Shown in pieces: positions 47,103 through 55,898 of a DNA stretch of 64,000 bases. The notes beneath the pieces were generated by a model, which was given only the letters and a program-made list of their open reading frames with translations, was not told where the DNA came from and made no database searches. Every line of letters starts with the position of its first letter. The first letter of the stretch is position 1. The translations under genes were made by a program, and so were the position numbers. The stretch comes from Achromobacter animicus (lineage in GTDB: Bacteria; Pseudomonadota; Gammaproteobacteria; Burkholderiales; Burkholderiaceae_B): the NCBI RefSeq assembly GCF_902859585.1, contig NZ_CADIJM010000003.1:248001-312000 (forward strand), given 5' to 3'.

Positions 47103-48587
47103 CTATGGTGCCACGGACGGCTCGCCCGGGTCAGCCGGCGCGGGGAAAACCGCCGCCACCGCAGCAGCGGGCTGGGCCTGCCATCCGCCACCCAGCGCCT
47201 TGTATAGCGCAATGAGGCGCGTGTAGGACTCGGCTTCGGCGACGGCCACGGCGTCCTGGGCGCGCAAAAGCGTACGCTGCGCGTCCAGCACGGTCAAATA
47301 AGGCGTGCTGCCTTCGCGGTAGCGCAGCCGGGCCAGTTCCGCGGCCCGTCCGCTGTGCGCGGCGGCCTGCGCCAGGCTGCCCAGGCGCTGCTGCGTCTGC
47401 CCGTACTCGGCCAGGGCCTCCTCCACCTCCTGCACCGCCCGCAGCACCGCCTGCTCGTAGCGCGCCGCCTCGCCTTCCAGACGCGCCTGGGTGCCGCGCT
47501 TGCGGGCCAGCGCCGTAGGCAGATGGAAGGCGGGCCAGCCCGCGTCGGCCGCCACGCTGAACCCGCGGCTGGCCGCCGAGCCGAAGTCCGCGCCGCGTAG
47601 CGCGACGAATCCCAGGAATCCGCCCAGGTCGATGCGCGGGTAGAGCTCGGCCGTGGCCACGCCCACGTCGGCATTGGCGGCGGCCAGGTTGCGTTCGGCG
47701 GCCAGCACGTCCGGACGCCGCGACAGCAAGGCGCCCACATCGCCGATGGGCAGCCGCGCCGTCAGCGGCGCGAGCGGCGTCGCGGCATCCAGCGCACCCA
47801 GTTCCACCGGGCGCAGGGCCGCCAGCACCGCGATCCGGTACAGCGCCAGCCGGCGCGCGGTCTCCTGCACGGGGATGCTGGCCTGCACGGTCTCCAGCTC
47901 CGCCCGCGCGCTGGCCAGGTCGCCTTCGTCGCCGCGGCCAGCCGACACCATGGCCTGGGTCACGCGCAGGCTGTCCTCTTGGCTGGCGAGGTTGGCGCGC
48001 GCCACGGCCAGCCGCTGCTCGGCGCCGCGCAGCTCGAAATAGTTGCGCGCGACCTCGGCCGCCACCACGATGCGCGCCTGCGCCAGGTCGGCCGCCTGCG
48101 CCTCGCTGCGGGCAGCCGCGCCCTCGGCCGCGCGGCGCAGCCGGCCAAACAGATCCAGCTCCCAGGTCGCGTCGAAGCCTGCGCGATAGCTTTCGGCCAG
48201 ATTGCGCTGGCCGGCGACGCCGGGGTTCGCCTGCGACAGGCTGCGCGCGTAACCGCCGCCCAGGGTCACGGCGGGCAGTTTGTCCAGTTCCTTTTCGTCC
48301 AGTACCGCGCGCGATTCGGCAAGGCGCGCCTGGGCGATGCGGATATCCAGGTTGCGGGCGAGCGCCATGTCGATCAAGCGATCGAGCTGCGGGTCCTGCA
48401 ATTGCTTCCACCAGTCGCGCTGGACCTGGTCGGTGGAAAAGAGCGCCTGCTCGGGGCTGGCCAGGACGACGGGCGCCGGGTTCGGCTGTTGGTAATCCGG
48501 CCCGACGGCGCAGCCGGCCAAGGCCAGGGCAGCCAGCAGCACGACGGCACTGCGGCTCAGCCGGGGATAGCGGTGCAGCTTATTCAT
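47103..48587 (-). CDS. RND efflux outer-membrane lipoprotein (OpmD/OprM type)
   Basis: The outer-membrane channel of the first tripartite pump, 494 residues. The signal peptide ends in the lipobox LALAGC, so it is lipid-anchored. Mature sequence starts AVGPDYQQPNPAPV, typical for the NodT/OprM family. It has the two repeated helical hairpins of the family, for example NLDIRIAQARLAESRAVLDE in the first and VEEALAEYGQTQQRLGSL in the second. Start taken at ATG 48587; the frame upstream lies within the permease gene. It ends the MFP-RND-OMF operon, in the order of MexH-MexI-OpmD. Confidence 0.92.
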   Translation of the reverse strand: MNKLHRYPRLSRSAVVLLAALALAGCAVGPDYQQPNPAPVVLASPEQALFSTDQVQRDWWKQLQDPQLDRLIDMALARNLDIRIAQARLAESRAVLDEKELDKLPAVTLGGGYARSLSQANPGVAGQRNLAESYRAGFDATWELDLFGRLRRAAEGAAARSEAQAADLAQARIVVAAEVARNYFELRGAEQRLAVARANLASQEDSLRVTQAMVSAGRGDEGDLASARAELETVQASIPVQETARRLALYRIAVLAALRPVELGALDAATPLAPLTARLPIGDVGALLSRRPDVLAAERNLAAANADVGVATAELYPRIDLGGFLGFVALRGADFGSAASRGFSVAADAGWPAFHLPTALARKRGTQARLEGEAARYEQAVLRAVQEVEEALAEYGQTQQRLGSLAQAAAHSGRAAELARLRYREGSTPYLTVLDAQRTLLRAQDAVAVAEAESYTRLIALYKALGGGWQAQPAAAVAAVFPAPADPGEPSVAP

Positions 48588-48597
48588 GTTCGATTCC

Positions 48598-51500
48598 TCA
48601 ATGCGAGGCCGCGGCGCGCGCGTCCTCGGCGTCAGCCTGCGCCAGTTCACGGGCACGCGGCGTGTCGTTGGCCGCCCGGTGATCGCGGGCAAACACGGTG
48701 TAGACGGTGGGCAGCACGAACAGCGTGAACAGCGTGCCGACCAGCAGGCCCACCACGATTACCAGCCCCAGGCTGTAGCGGCTGTGCGCGCCGGCGCCGG
48801 TGGCGAACAGCAGCGGGATCAGCCCCATGACCATGGCGGCGGTGGTCATCAGGATGGGACGCAGGCGGATGCGAGCGGCCTGCTCCATCGCGGCCCGCCG
48901 GTCCAGCCCGTGGCTGACCTGCATTTCGTTGGCAAACTCCACCATCAGGATGCCGTGTTTGCTGATCAGCCCGATGAGCGTCACCAGCCCGATCTGCGTG
49001 TAGATGTTGACGGTGGCCATGCCCAGCGCCAGCGGAATCAGCGCGCCGCAGATCGACATGGGCACGCTCACCAGGATGATGAACGGATCGCGCAGGCTTT
49101 CGTACTGCGCGGCCAGCACCAGGTAAATGACGATGATGGCGAAGATGAAGGTGATCATCAGCGCCGAGCCTTCCTGCGTGAACTGGCGCGCGTCGGACTG
49201 CCAGTCGTAGCTGAAGCCTGCCGGCAGCAATTGCGCCTCACGCGTCAGGAACCGCACCGCATCGCCCATGGTGACGCCCGGCATGGGAATGGCCTGGAAC
49301 GTGGCGGCGTTCAACTGGTTGAACTGCGTGAGCTTGTTGGGCTCCACGCCCATCGACACCGACACCAGATTGGACAGCGGCACCTGCGCGCCCGAGGCGC
49401 TCTTCACGTGGTACTGCGCCAGCGCCTGCGGCGAGATGCGCTGCTCGCGCAGGCTTTGCGGAATGACGTCATACGAACGCCCGTCCATGCCGAAGCGGTT
49501 GACGTAGTTTTCGCCCACCAGCACCGCCAGCGTGTCGCCGATGGCTTTCATGGTGACGCCCAGGCTGTTCGCCTTGCTGCGGTCCACCTTCAACTGCACA
49601 ACCGGATTGTTGTAGTCCAGGTCGCTGTCCACCACCATGAAAAGGCCGCTTTCGCGCGCGGCCTTCTTCAGGCTCTCCATGGCGTCATAGACCACGGCAT
49701 AGTCCGACGCGCTCATCAGCACCATCTGCACGGGCAGCCCGCCGGTGGAGCCGGGCAAGGACGGCAGCTGGAACGCGAAGATGTTGCTGCCTTCCACGCC
49801 ATTCGCCATCGCCTGCATGTCGGCCTGGATCTCGTCGGCCGAGCGCTTGCGGTCCTGCCAGTCCACGAAGTTCACGCCGCCGATGCTGTTGGACACGCCG
49901 TCGGAACCATTGATCAGCCAGCGTCCGTTCTGCTCGGGCAGCGTCTTCATGACGTCGTCCCACTTCTTGCCGAACTTCTCGACGTAGTCGATGTTGGCCT
50001 GCTGCGGCGACTTGATGGCGGTGAGCACCGTGGACTGGTCCTCGACCGGCGCCAGTTCCTGCTGCGCGGCGTTGTACAGGAAGGGCAGGCTGGCCAATAC
50101 GGCCACGGCCAGCACGCCGGTGACCCAGCGATGATGCAGCGACACGTCCAGCACGCGGCCATAGGCATCGCCCAAGCGGCCGAAGAAGTGTTCCGCCTTG
50201 CGGGCCATCCAGCCGTCGGCCACCCGGCCGTTCAAGAGAAACGAACTCATCACCGGCGACAGCGTCAGCGCGATCACGCCCGACACCACCACCGCGCCGG
50301 CCAGCGTGAATGCGAACTCCTTGAAGAGCGAGCCGGTCAGTCCGCCCATCAGCCCGATCGGCGCATAGACCGCCGCCAGCGTGATAGTCATGGCGATCAC
50401 CGGCCCCGCGACCTCGCGCGCGCCGATCAGCGCCGCTCGCACGGGCGACTTGCCCTCTTCAATATGGCGGTGCACGTTCTCGACCACGACGATGGCGTCG
50501 TCCACCACCAGGCCGATGGCCAGCACCATCGCCAGCAGCGTCAAGAGGTTCACGCTGAACCCGAACAGGGCCATGATGGCCGCGCCGCCCAGCATCGACA
50601 GCGGTATGGTCACCACCGGAATCAGCACTGCGCGCAGCGAGCCCAGACACAGGAAGATCACCGCCACCACGATGACGATGGCCTCCAGCAGCGTCTGCGT
50701 CACGCCGTCGATGGACGCGCTGATGAAGCGGGCCAGCTCGAACGGCACCTGCACGCTGGTGCCGGGCGGCAGATTCTGCTTGATGTTGGGCAACAGCTCG
50801 TTCAGGCGCTTCACGATGACCAGCGGATTGCCGACGGGCGTGGCGTTCAGGCCGAAGTACACGGCCGGTTCGCCGTCCATCAGACCGCTTGAATCCGTGG
50901 ACGCCGCGCCCAGTTCCACCGTGGCCACGTCGCCCAGCCGGACAATGGCGCCGCCCTCCTGCTTGATGACGAGATCGCGGAATTCGGCCACATTGACGAG
51001 ATCGGTGTTGACCTGGATGTTGGACACCACGTACAGGCCCTTTGCCTGTCCGGGCGCCGCCTGCACGTTGTTCTGGCGCAGCGCGTCGGCCAGCTCGCCG
51101 GCGGAAATGCCGCGCGCCGCCATGCGGTCCGGGTCCAGCCACACGCGCATCGCCAGCTTCTGCCCGCCGTACAGCTCGACACTTGCGACGCCGTCGATGG
51201 ACGAGAGCTGCGGCTGCACCACGCGCGACAGATAGTCGGTCAGCGCGGCCAGCGACAGGTTCGTGCTGGAAAAGCCCACGTAGGCCACGGCCGTCGCCTC
51301 GCCCGCGGACTTGACCAGCACCGGATCGTAGACGTCCTGCGGCAGGCGGTACTTGACCTCGTTGACCTTGGCCATCACCTCGGTCATGGCCTTGTTGGAA
51401 TCGGCGTTCAGCTTCATCCGCACGGTAATCACGCTGCGGCCCTGCGTGGACGACGACGACAGGTAATCGATGCCTTCGACCGTGGCGACGGACTGCGCGA

Positions 51501-51699
51501 TCGGCTGGGTCACGAAGCCCTGCATCAGGTCGGGCGAGGCGCCCGGGTACTGCGTGGTGATGGTGATGGTGGTGCTTTCGGTCAGCGGGTACTGCCGGAC
51601 GGGCAGCCCGCTCAGCGCCTTGACGCCCAGCAGCAGGATGAGCGTGCTGACCACCAGCGCCAGCACGGGGCGGCGCACGAAAAGATCGGTGAACTTCAT
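48598..51699 (-). CDS. RND multidrug efflux permease, MexI-like
   Basis: The inner-membrane proton-driven pump, 1033 residues, with 12 helices and two large periplasmic loops. The N-terminus MKFTDLFVRRPVLALVVSTL and the stretch TTQYPGASPDLMQGFVTQPI closely resemble Pseudomonas MexI as I recall it. The proton relay in helix 4 is LAIGLVVDDAIVVVENVHRH, near residue 400, with the Asp pair. Helix 10-11 sequence GLISKHGILMVEFANEMQ is also family-typical. In Pseudomonas, MexGHI-OpmD exports phenazine and quinolone-signal intermediates; whether this pump does so is unknown. No mexG-like gene is present. Confidence 0.93.
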   Translation of the reverse strand: MKFTDLFVRRPVLALVVSTLILLLGVKALSGLPVRQYPLTESTTITITTQYPGASPDLMQGFVTQPIAQSVATVEGIDYLSSSSTQGRSVITVRMKLNADSNKAMTEVMAKVNEVKYRLPQDVYDPVLVKSAGEATAVAYVGFSSTNLSLAALTDYLSRVVQPQLSSIDGVASVELYGGQKLAMRVWLDPDRMAARGISAGELADALRQNNVQAAPGQAKGLYVVSNIQVNTDLVNVAEFRDLVIKQEGGAIVRLGDVATVELGAASTDSSGLMDGEPAVYFGLNATPVGNPLVIVKRLNELLPNIKQNLPPGTSVQVPFELARFISASIDGVTQTLLEAIVIVVAVIFLCLGSLRAVLIPVVTIPLSMLGGAAIMALFGFSVNLLTLLAMVLAIGLVVDDAIVVVENVHRHIEEGKSPVRAALIGAREVAGPVIAMTITLAAVYAPIGLMGGLTGSLFKEFAFTLAGAVVVSGVIALTLSPVMSSFLLNGRVADGWMARKAEHFFGRLGDAYGRVLDVSLHHRWVTGVLAVAVLASLPFLYNAAQQELAPVEDQSTVLTAIKSPQQANIDYVEKFGKKWDDVMKTLPEQNGRWLINGSDGVSNSIGGVNFVDWQDRKRSADEIQADMQAMANGVEGSNIFAFQLPSLPGSTGGLPVQMVLMSASDYAVVYDAMESLKKAARESGLFMVVDSDLDYNNPVVQLKVDRSKANSLGVTMKAIGDTLAVLVGENYVNRFGMDGRSYDVIPQSLREQRISPQALAQYHVKSASGAQVPLSNLVSVSMGVEPNKLTQFNQLNAATFQAIPMPGVTMGDAVRFLTREAQLLPAGFSYDWQSDARQFTQEGSALMITFIFAIIVIYLVLAAQYESLRDPFIILVSVPMSICGALIPLALGMATVNIYTQIGLVTLIGLISKHGILMVEFANEMQVSHGLDRRAAMEQAARIRLRPILMTTAAMVMGLIPLLFATGAGAHSRYSLGLVIVVGLLVGTLFTLFVLPTVYTVFARDHRAANDTPRARELAQADAEDARAAASH

Positions 51700-51714
51700 G
51701 GGAGCCTCCGTGCC

Positions 51715-52845
51715 TTACCGGGCTTGCGCCACGGTCTGCCCCGGCGCGGTCAGCGCCACGGTGTCGTCCGGCAGGATCTCGACGGCCGCGCCGTTATGCA
51801 GCCTCAGTTGGCCCGACGTGACGACCTGGTCGCCGGCCTTGAGCCCTTCGGTCACCACCACGCGGCCCCGCAGGCGTTCGCCCGTCTTCACATAGGCCTG
51901 GCGGACGGTGGGTGCCGCGCCGGCCGTGCCGGATTCCGGCGCGGCCACGACATAGACCGAATCGCCATAGGCGCTGTAGCTCACGGCCGTCTCCGGCACG
52001 GTGATGACGTTCGGGCGGTCGGGCAGGCTGATCCTGCCCTGCGCATACATGCCGGCGGACAGCGCGCCGTCCGGATTGGCCAGCAACGCCTGCACGCGGA
52101 CCGTGCGCGTGCCCGGGTCGACCTGCGGTTCCACGGTGGTGACCTTGCCCTGGAAGACACGGCCGGCGTGGGCGTCCACCGTCACGGCCACCGGCTGGCC
52201 CACGCGCAGCGTGCCCAGCGCCTGCTCGGGCAGCGTGAGATTGGCGAACATGGAGGACGCATCCGTCAGCGACACCAGCGGATCGCCGGCGCGGGCAAAC
52301 TGGCCCAGGTTCACGCGGCGCACGCCCAGCACCCCATCGAATGGCGCCTTGATGCGCTTCTGGTCGATCAGCGCCTGCACGCGCCGCACATCGGCGGCGG
52401 CCTGCTCATGATCGGCCTGCGCCTGATCGAGCTGTTCGCGCGTTGCGGCCTGCAGCGGCACCAGCCGGCGCGTGCGGTCCAGCAAGGCCCGCGCGTTGCG
52501 CGCCTGCGCTTGCAGCCGCGCCAGCTCGCCCTGCTCGGGCGCGTCATTCAACTGCACGAGCAACTGCCCGGCCTTCACGGACTCGCCCGGCGTGAACAGG
52601 ATCTGCGCGACACGACCGTCCACCTCTGCGGGCACCAGCACCTGGCGCGTGGCTTCCAGCGAGCCGATGCCGGCCAGGACGACCGGAAAATCCGCCTGCA
52701 CTGCGGCGGCCACGGCGACCTTGGCGGGCGGCATCGACCATCCGCCGCCCTGCGTTGCCGCTTTGGATTTCCAGTACATCGCCCCGCCGGCCACCGCCGC
52801 CACGGCCAGGGCGACAACCGCCCATGCTCCTGCCTTCGCCTTCAT
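51715..52845 (-). CDS. RND periplasmic adaptor subunit (MexH-like)
   Basis: The membrane-fusion protein that links pump and outer-membrane channel, 376 residues. It has an N-terminal membrane anchor (about residues 7-26, AWAVVALAVAAVAGGAMYW), no lipobox, and then a lipoyl-like half with VPAEVDGRVAQILFTPGESV. A helical hairpin follows with LQAATREQLDQAQADHEQAA, then the second lipoyl half with IKAPFDGVLGVRRVNLGQF, and the beta-barrel domain with VDPGTRTVRVQALL. It is the first gene of the operon, 15 bp before the permease. A palindrome lies upstream. Confidence 0.92.
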   Translation of the reverse strand: MKAKAGAWAVVALAVAAVAGGAMYWKSKAATQGGGWSMPPAKVAVAAAVQADFPVVLAGIGSLEATRQVLVPAEVDGRVAQILFTPGESVKAGQLLVQLNDAPEQGELARLQAQARNARALLDRTRRLVPLQAATREQLDQAQADHEQAAADVRRVQALIDQKRIKAPFDGVLGVRRVNLGQFARAGDPLVSLTDASSMFANLTLPEQALGTLRVGQPVAVTVDAHAGRVFQGKVTTVEPQVDPGTRTVRVQALLANPDGALSAGMYAQGRISLPDRPNVITVPETAVSYSAYGDSVYVVAAPESGTAGAAPTVRQAYVKTGERLRGRVVVTEGLKAGDQVVTSGQLRLHNGAAVEILPDDTVALTAPGQTVAQAR

Positions 52846-52890
52846 TTTTCGCTCACTTTTTATTTAAACAAGAATTTGCTTGGATAATCC

Positions 52891-52909
52891 ACGAATCGGG
52901 GGGATTCGT
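52891..52909. promoter_or_regulatory. Palindromic operator candidate upstream of the MexHI-like pump
   Basis: ACGAATC-N5-GATTCGT is a perfect 7-bp inverted repeat with a G5 centre. It lies 46 bp upstream of the adaptor start codon. On the minus strand TTGACG directly precedes it, so the repeat would sit in a promoter spacer. It may be bound by a regulator of the pump. Confidence 0.5.
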
Positions 52910-52953
52910 CAAAGCAGCGAAAGCAATGAAGGGGATAGCGGCGGCCTATGGGC

Positions 52954-52983
52954 GAAAAAAAGGCCACGCGATGCGCGTGGCCT
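52954..52983 (-). terminator. Terminator of the BetT-like gene
   Basis: AGGCCACGCG-ATG-CGCGTGGCCT is a perfect 10-bp stem at 52961-52983. On the minus strand it is followed by seven T. It separates the transporter gene from the pump operon. Confidence 0.9.
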
Positions 52984-53021
52984 AAGGGGAAAAACGGAAC
53001 GGGTGGATCAGCGCAATCGGC

Positions 53022-54995
53022 TCAACCGCGAACCATGTGCAGGTAATGACGATGCCGCTCGTATTGATCCAGGATGTCACCGATCACCGCGTCGCGGCTC
53101 CAACCCATGATGTCGTAGTCCTGGCCGCCTTCGCGCAGATGGACCTCGGCGCGGAAATACTTGCGCTCGTCTTCGTCGGCCGCCTCGTCTGGCGTCAGGC
53201 TGGGCCGCACGAAGGCCTGCGGCTGGACGGCGTAGGAAAAGTCCAGATGTTCGCCGTGCGAGACTTCCAGGATCGCGCCGCCGTCAACTTCGTCTTCGCG
53301 CACCTCAACCGCGTAGCCCTGCTTGCGCAATTCATCGGCCACGTCTTCCAGGGCCGGCCGCACCACGTCCGAGATGAAGCGCAGCACGTGGGCGCGGCGC
53401 GGCATCATGACCATGTTGCGCAGGCGGCGTTCCCAGGACTGGCCGCCGCGCGCCGGCCGGGAAAGCGTGAGCGACTGGTAGCGGATGCCCCGCTTGGTCG
53501 CGTCAAGCTTGAGCGCCTTGAACAGCCCCCATAGCGACAGCAGCAGGATGATCGAGAACGGCAGCGCGCTGGCGATGGTGGCGGTCTGCAGCGCGGTCAG
53601 GCCGTCGGCCAGCAGCAGCGCAATCGCCACCGCCCCCATGGACAGCGACCAGAAGATCCGCTGCCACACCGGCGTGCGGTCCGCGCCGCCCGAGGCCAGC
53701 AGGTCCACGACCAGCGCTCCGGAGTCGGCGGACGTGACGAAGAACACGGCCACCATTGCGATGGCAAAGACCGATATCACGCTGCTCCAGGGCAATAACT
53801 CAAGAAATGCGAAGAGCGCCAGCGAACTGTCCTTATCCACCGCCTGCGCCAGGCCCTGGTCGCCGCCAACCAGTATGTAATAGATGGCCGTGTCGCCAAA
53901 CACCGTCATCCAGAACAGCGTGAAGCCGGCTGGGACCAGCAGCACGCCGCAGACGAACTCACGGATGGTGCGGCCGCGCGAGATGCGGGCGATGAACAGC
54001 CCCACGAAGGGCGACCACGCGATCCACCAGCCCCAATAGAACAGCGTCCAGCCGCCCAGCCAATCGGTCGGTTCGTAGGCGTACAGGTTGAAGGTCTTGT
54101 TGACGATGTCGGACAGGTAGGCGCCGGTGTTCTGCACAAAGGTCTGGAACAGGAACACCGTGGGGCCGGCAATCAGCACGAACAGCAGCAGGATCACGGC
54201 CAGCACCATGTTGGCTTCCGACAGGATGCGGATGCCCTTGTCCAGCCCGCTGGCCACCGACATCGTCGCCAGGCTGCAGGTGATGACGATCAGGATGATC
54301 TGCGGCACCACGCCGACCGGAATGCCGAACAGGTGATTCAGCCCGCTATTCATCTGCGCCACGCCCAGGCCCAGCGACGTCGCGACGCCCAGCACGGTGC
54401 CAATGATGGCGAAGATGTCCACCGCATGGCCGATCGGGCCATGGATGCGGTTGCCAATCAGCGGATACAGCGCGGACCGCAGGGTCAGCGGCAGTCCGTG
54501 ACGGAAACTGAAGAATGCGAGCGTTAACGCCACCGCCGCGTAGATCGCCCAGGCGTGCAGGCCCCAATGGAAGAAGGTGATCTTCATGGACTCGCGCGCC
54601 GCCTCGACCGTGCCGCCCTCGCCCACCGGTGGCGACACGAAGTGCATGACGGGCTCGGCCACGCCGAAGAACATCAGCCCGATGCCCATGCCGGCGGAGA
54701 ACAGCATGGCGAACCAGGTGAAATTTCGGTAATCGGGCTCGCTGTGGTCCGGGCCCAGCTTGATGTCGCCGTACCGGCTGATGGCCAGGAACGCGACCGA
54801 GAGCAGAATGATCGCGACGACCAGGATGTAGAACCAGCTGGCGTTGCTGATGATCCAGGCCTGCATCGCGCCGAAGAGGTCCTGCGCCGCCTTGGGCGCA
54901 ATGATGGCGAAGGCGACGAGCAGCACGGTGAATAGGGCTGCGGAAAAGAAGACGGGCCGATGGATGGTTGTGCCGGGTCGGGATTCCGAAGTCAT
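53022..54995 (-). CDS. BCCT-family transporter, BetT-like (choline/betaine uptake)
   Basis: A 657-residue inner-membrane carrier for quaternary amines, driven by proton or sodium gradient. It has 12 helices, the glycine-rich segment LFSAGMGIGLMFFGVAEP, and the substrate-box tryptophans in TLFYWGWWIAWSPFVGLFIA. The start of the helix set (about residue 14) and a long cytoplasmic C-terminal tail of about 160 residues resemble BetT, where the tail senses osmotic stress. Choline is therefore the likeliest substrate. No betA, betB or betI gene is next to it; the TetR gene upstream is not clearly BetI. It has its own promoter candidate and a strong terminator. Confidence 0.88.
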   Translation of the reverse strand: MTSESRPGTTIHRPVFFSAALFTVLLVAFAIIAPKAAQDLFGAMQAWIISNASWFYILVVAIILLSVAFLAISRYGDIKLGPDHSEPDYRNFTWFAMLFSAGMGIGLMFFGVAEPVMHFVSPPVGEGGTVEAARESMKITFFHWGLHAWAIYAAVALTLAFFSFRHGLPLTLRSALYPLIGNRIHGPIGHAVDIFAIIGTVLGVATSLGLGVAQMNSGLNHLFGIPVGVVPQIILIVITCSLATMSVASGLDKGIRILSEANMVLAVILLLFVLIAGPTVFLFQTFVQNTGAYLSDIVNKTFNLYAYEPTDWLGGWTLFYWGWWIAWSPFVGLFIARISRGRTIREFVCGVLLVPAGFTLFWMTVFGDTAIYYILVGGDQGLAQAVDKDSSLALFAFLELLPWSSVISVFAIAMVAVFFVTSADSGALVVDLLASGGADRTPVWQRIFWSLSMGAVAIALLLADGLTALQTATIASALPFSIILLLSLWGLFKALKLDATKRGIRYQSLTLSRPARGGQSWERRLRNMVMMPRRAHVLRFISDVVRPALEDVADELRKQGYAVEVREDEVDGGAILEVSHGEHLDFSYAVQPQAFVRPSLTPDEAADEDERKYFRAEVHLREGGQDYDIMGWSRDAVIGDILDQYERHRHYLHMVRG

Positions 54996-55069
54996 GGATG
55001 CACTCCTTGCGCCCGAGGGTCGCGGAACATGGCGCTGGCCCCCTCAGCACGACCGGTGCACCGCCGGTA

Positions 55070-55099
55070 TTACTATCACGGGCGCACCCAAGCTGACAA
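55070..55099 (-). promoter_or_regulatory. Promoter candidate for the BetT-like gene
   Basis: On the minus strand TTGTCA (complement of 55094-55099) is followed after 18 bp by TAGTAA (complement of 55070-55075). The leader to the ATG at 54995 would be about 65 bases. Confidence 0.45.
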
Positions 55100-55144
55100 T
55101 CACCTGAGTCAGGAATCGGAAGTTTTCAGATCGGCGCCGCGGTC

Positions 55145-55768
55145 TTATTCGGGCTTTGCGTCGCCGAAGACCACGCGGCGGAAGAACCCGGCCAGCACGG
55201 CCTCGGTCATCTCGGGCGTGACGGCCTGGGGATCGAAGGCATAGCTGAACTGCATGCCGTCGGACAGAGCCAGGAGGCCCAGCGCAAGCTGCTCGGCCGG
55301 CAGCGGCAGCGGTGTGCCGACGAGAGCCGAAAACTGGCGGATGTATTCGGTGGTGGCGGCGCGCAGTTCGCGCAGACAGGCGATGAACCCCACGCGGAAG
55401 TCCGGATCGCGCGCGGCCTGCAGCTTGCCTTCCATCCACAGCAGGAAACAGTCGTTTTCGCGATAGTGCGTGCTGTAGTAATCGAGCACGCGCGCTTCCA
55501 TCTGTTGCCGGGTCTCGCCGGCTTCGAAGATGGCGCGCATGTCGGCCATGACGTTTTCATGGTCGCGCTTGAGCAGTTGCAGAAACAGTTCGGACTTGCT
55601 GCCGAAGTTGCTGTAGAACGCCCCGCGCGTATAGCCCGCCTGCTCGGCGATGTCTTCGACGCTGGCCGCCACGAAACCCTTGGACAGAAAAATCGACTGG
55701 GCAGCGTCGAGCAGGCGCTGACGCGTCTGGTCACGGCTCTGCTCTCGGGTTAGGCGGACTTTTGACAT
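55145..55768 (-). CDS. TetR/AcrR-family regulator, divergent to the second RND pump
   Basis: A 207-residue TetR-type repressor. The N-terminal helix-turn-helix includes LLDAAQSIFLSKGFVAASVE and IAEQAGYTRGAFYSNFGSKS, a pattern common in AcrR-like pump regulators. The C-terminal ligand domain is not assigned. It is divergent from the pump operon that starts at 55899, with two palindromes in the 130-bp gap, the classical layout of a pump repressor. It also lies upstream of the BetT-like gene on the same strand, but a separate promoter is likely there. Confidence 0.9.
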   Translation of the reverse strand: MSKVRLTREQSRDQTRQRLLDAAQSIFLSKGFVAASVEDIAEQAGYTRGAFYSNFGSKSELFLQLLKRDHENVMADMRAIFEAGETRQQMEARVLDYYSTHYRENDCFLLWMEGKLQAARDPDFRVGFIACLRELRAATTEYIRQFSALVGTPLPLPAEQLALGLLALSDGMQFSYAFDPQAVTPEMTEAVLAGFFRRVVFGDAKPE

Positions 55769-55798
55769 GGGCGGAGTTTAGCATCGGCGACGGTTTCA

Positions 55799-55831
55799 GA
55801 TTCAACATTGAATCCGGATACATGACTGTAT
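55799..55831. promoter_or_regulatory. Two adjacent palindromes, operator candidates of the TetR regulator
   Basis: GATTCAA-CA-TTGAATC (55799-55814) is a perfect 7-bp inverted repeat. ATACA-TGAC-TGTAT (55818-55831) follows after 3 bp. Both lie between the divergent TetR gene and the pump operon. Confidence 0.6.
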
Positions 55832-55898
55832 TAGAATCCAGTCCGTATCGAGTCCGACTCGCCCTTTTCCTGCCCTTTTCCGCGCCGCGAGGTGTTTC

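Noticed and set aside
48586-50892. His/Gln/Arg-rich plus-strand frame of about 770 codons
   Set aside because: Antisense to the MexI-like permease, which carries all RND signatures.
52891-52909. SoxR box upstream of the MexHI-like pump
   Set aside because: Pseudomonas mexGHI is SoxR-controlled, but the SoxR pattern CCTCAA...TTGAGG is not matched by ACGAATC-N5-GATTCGT.
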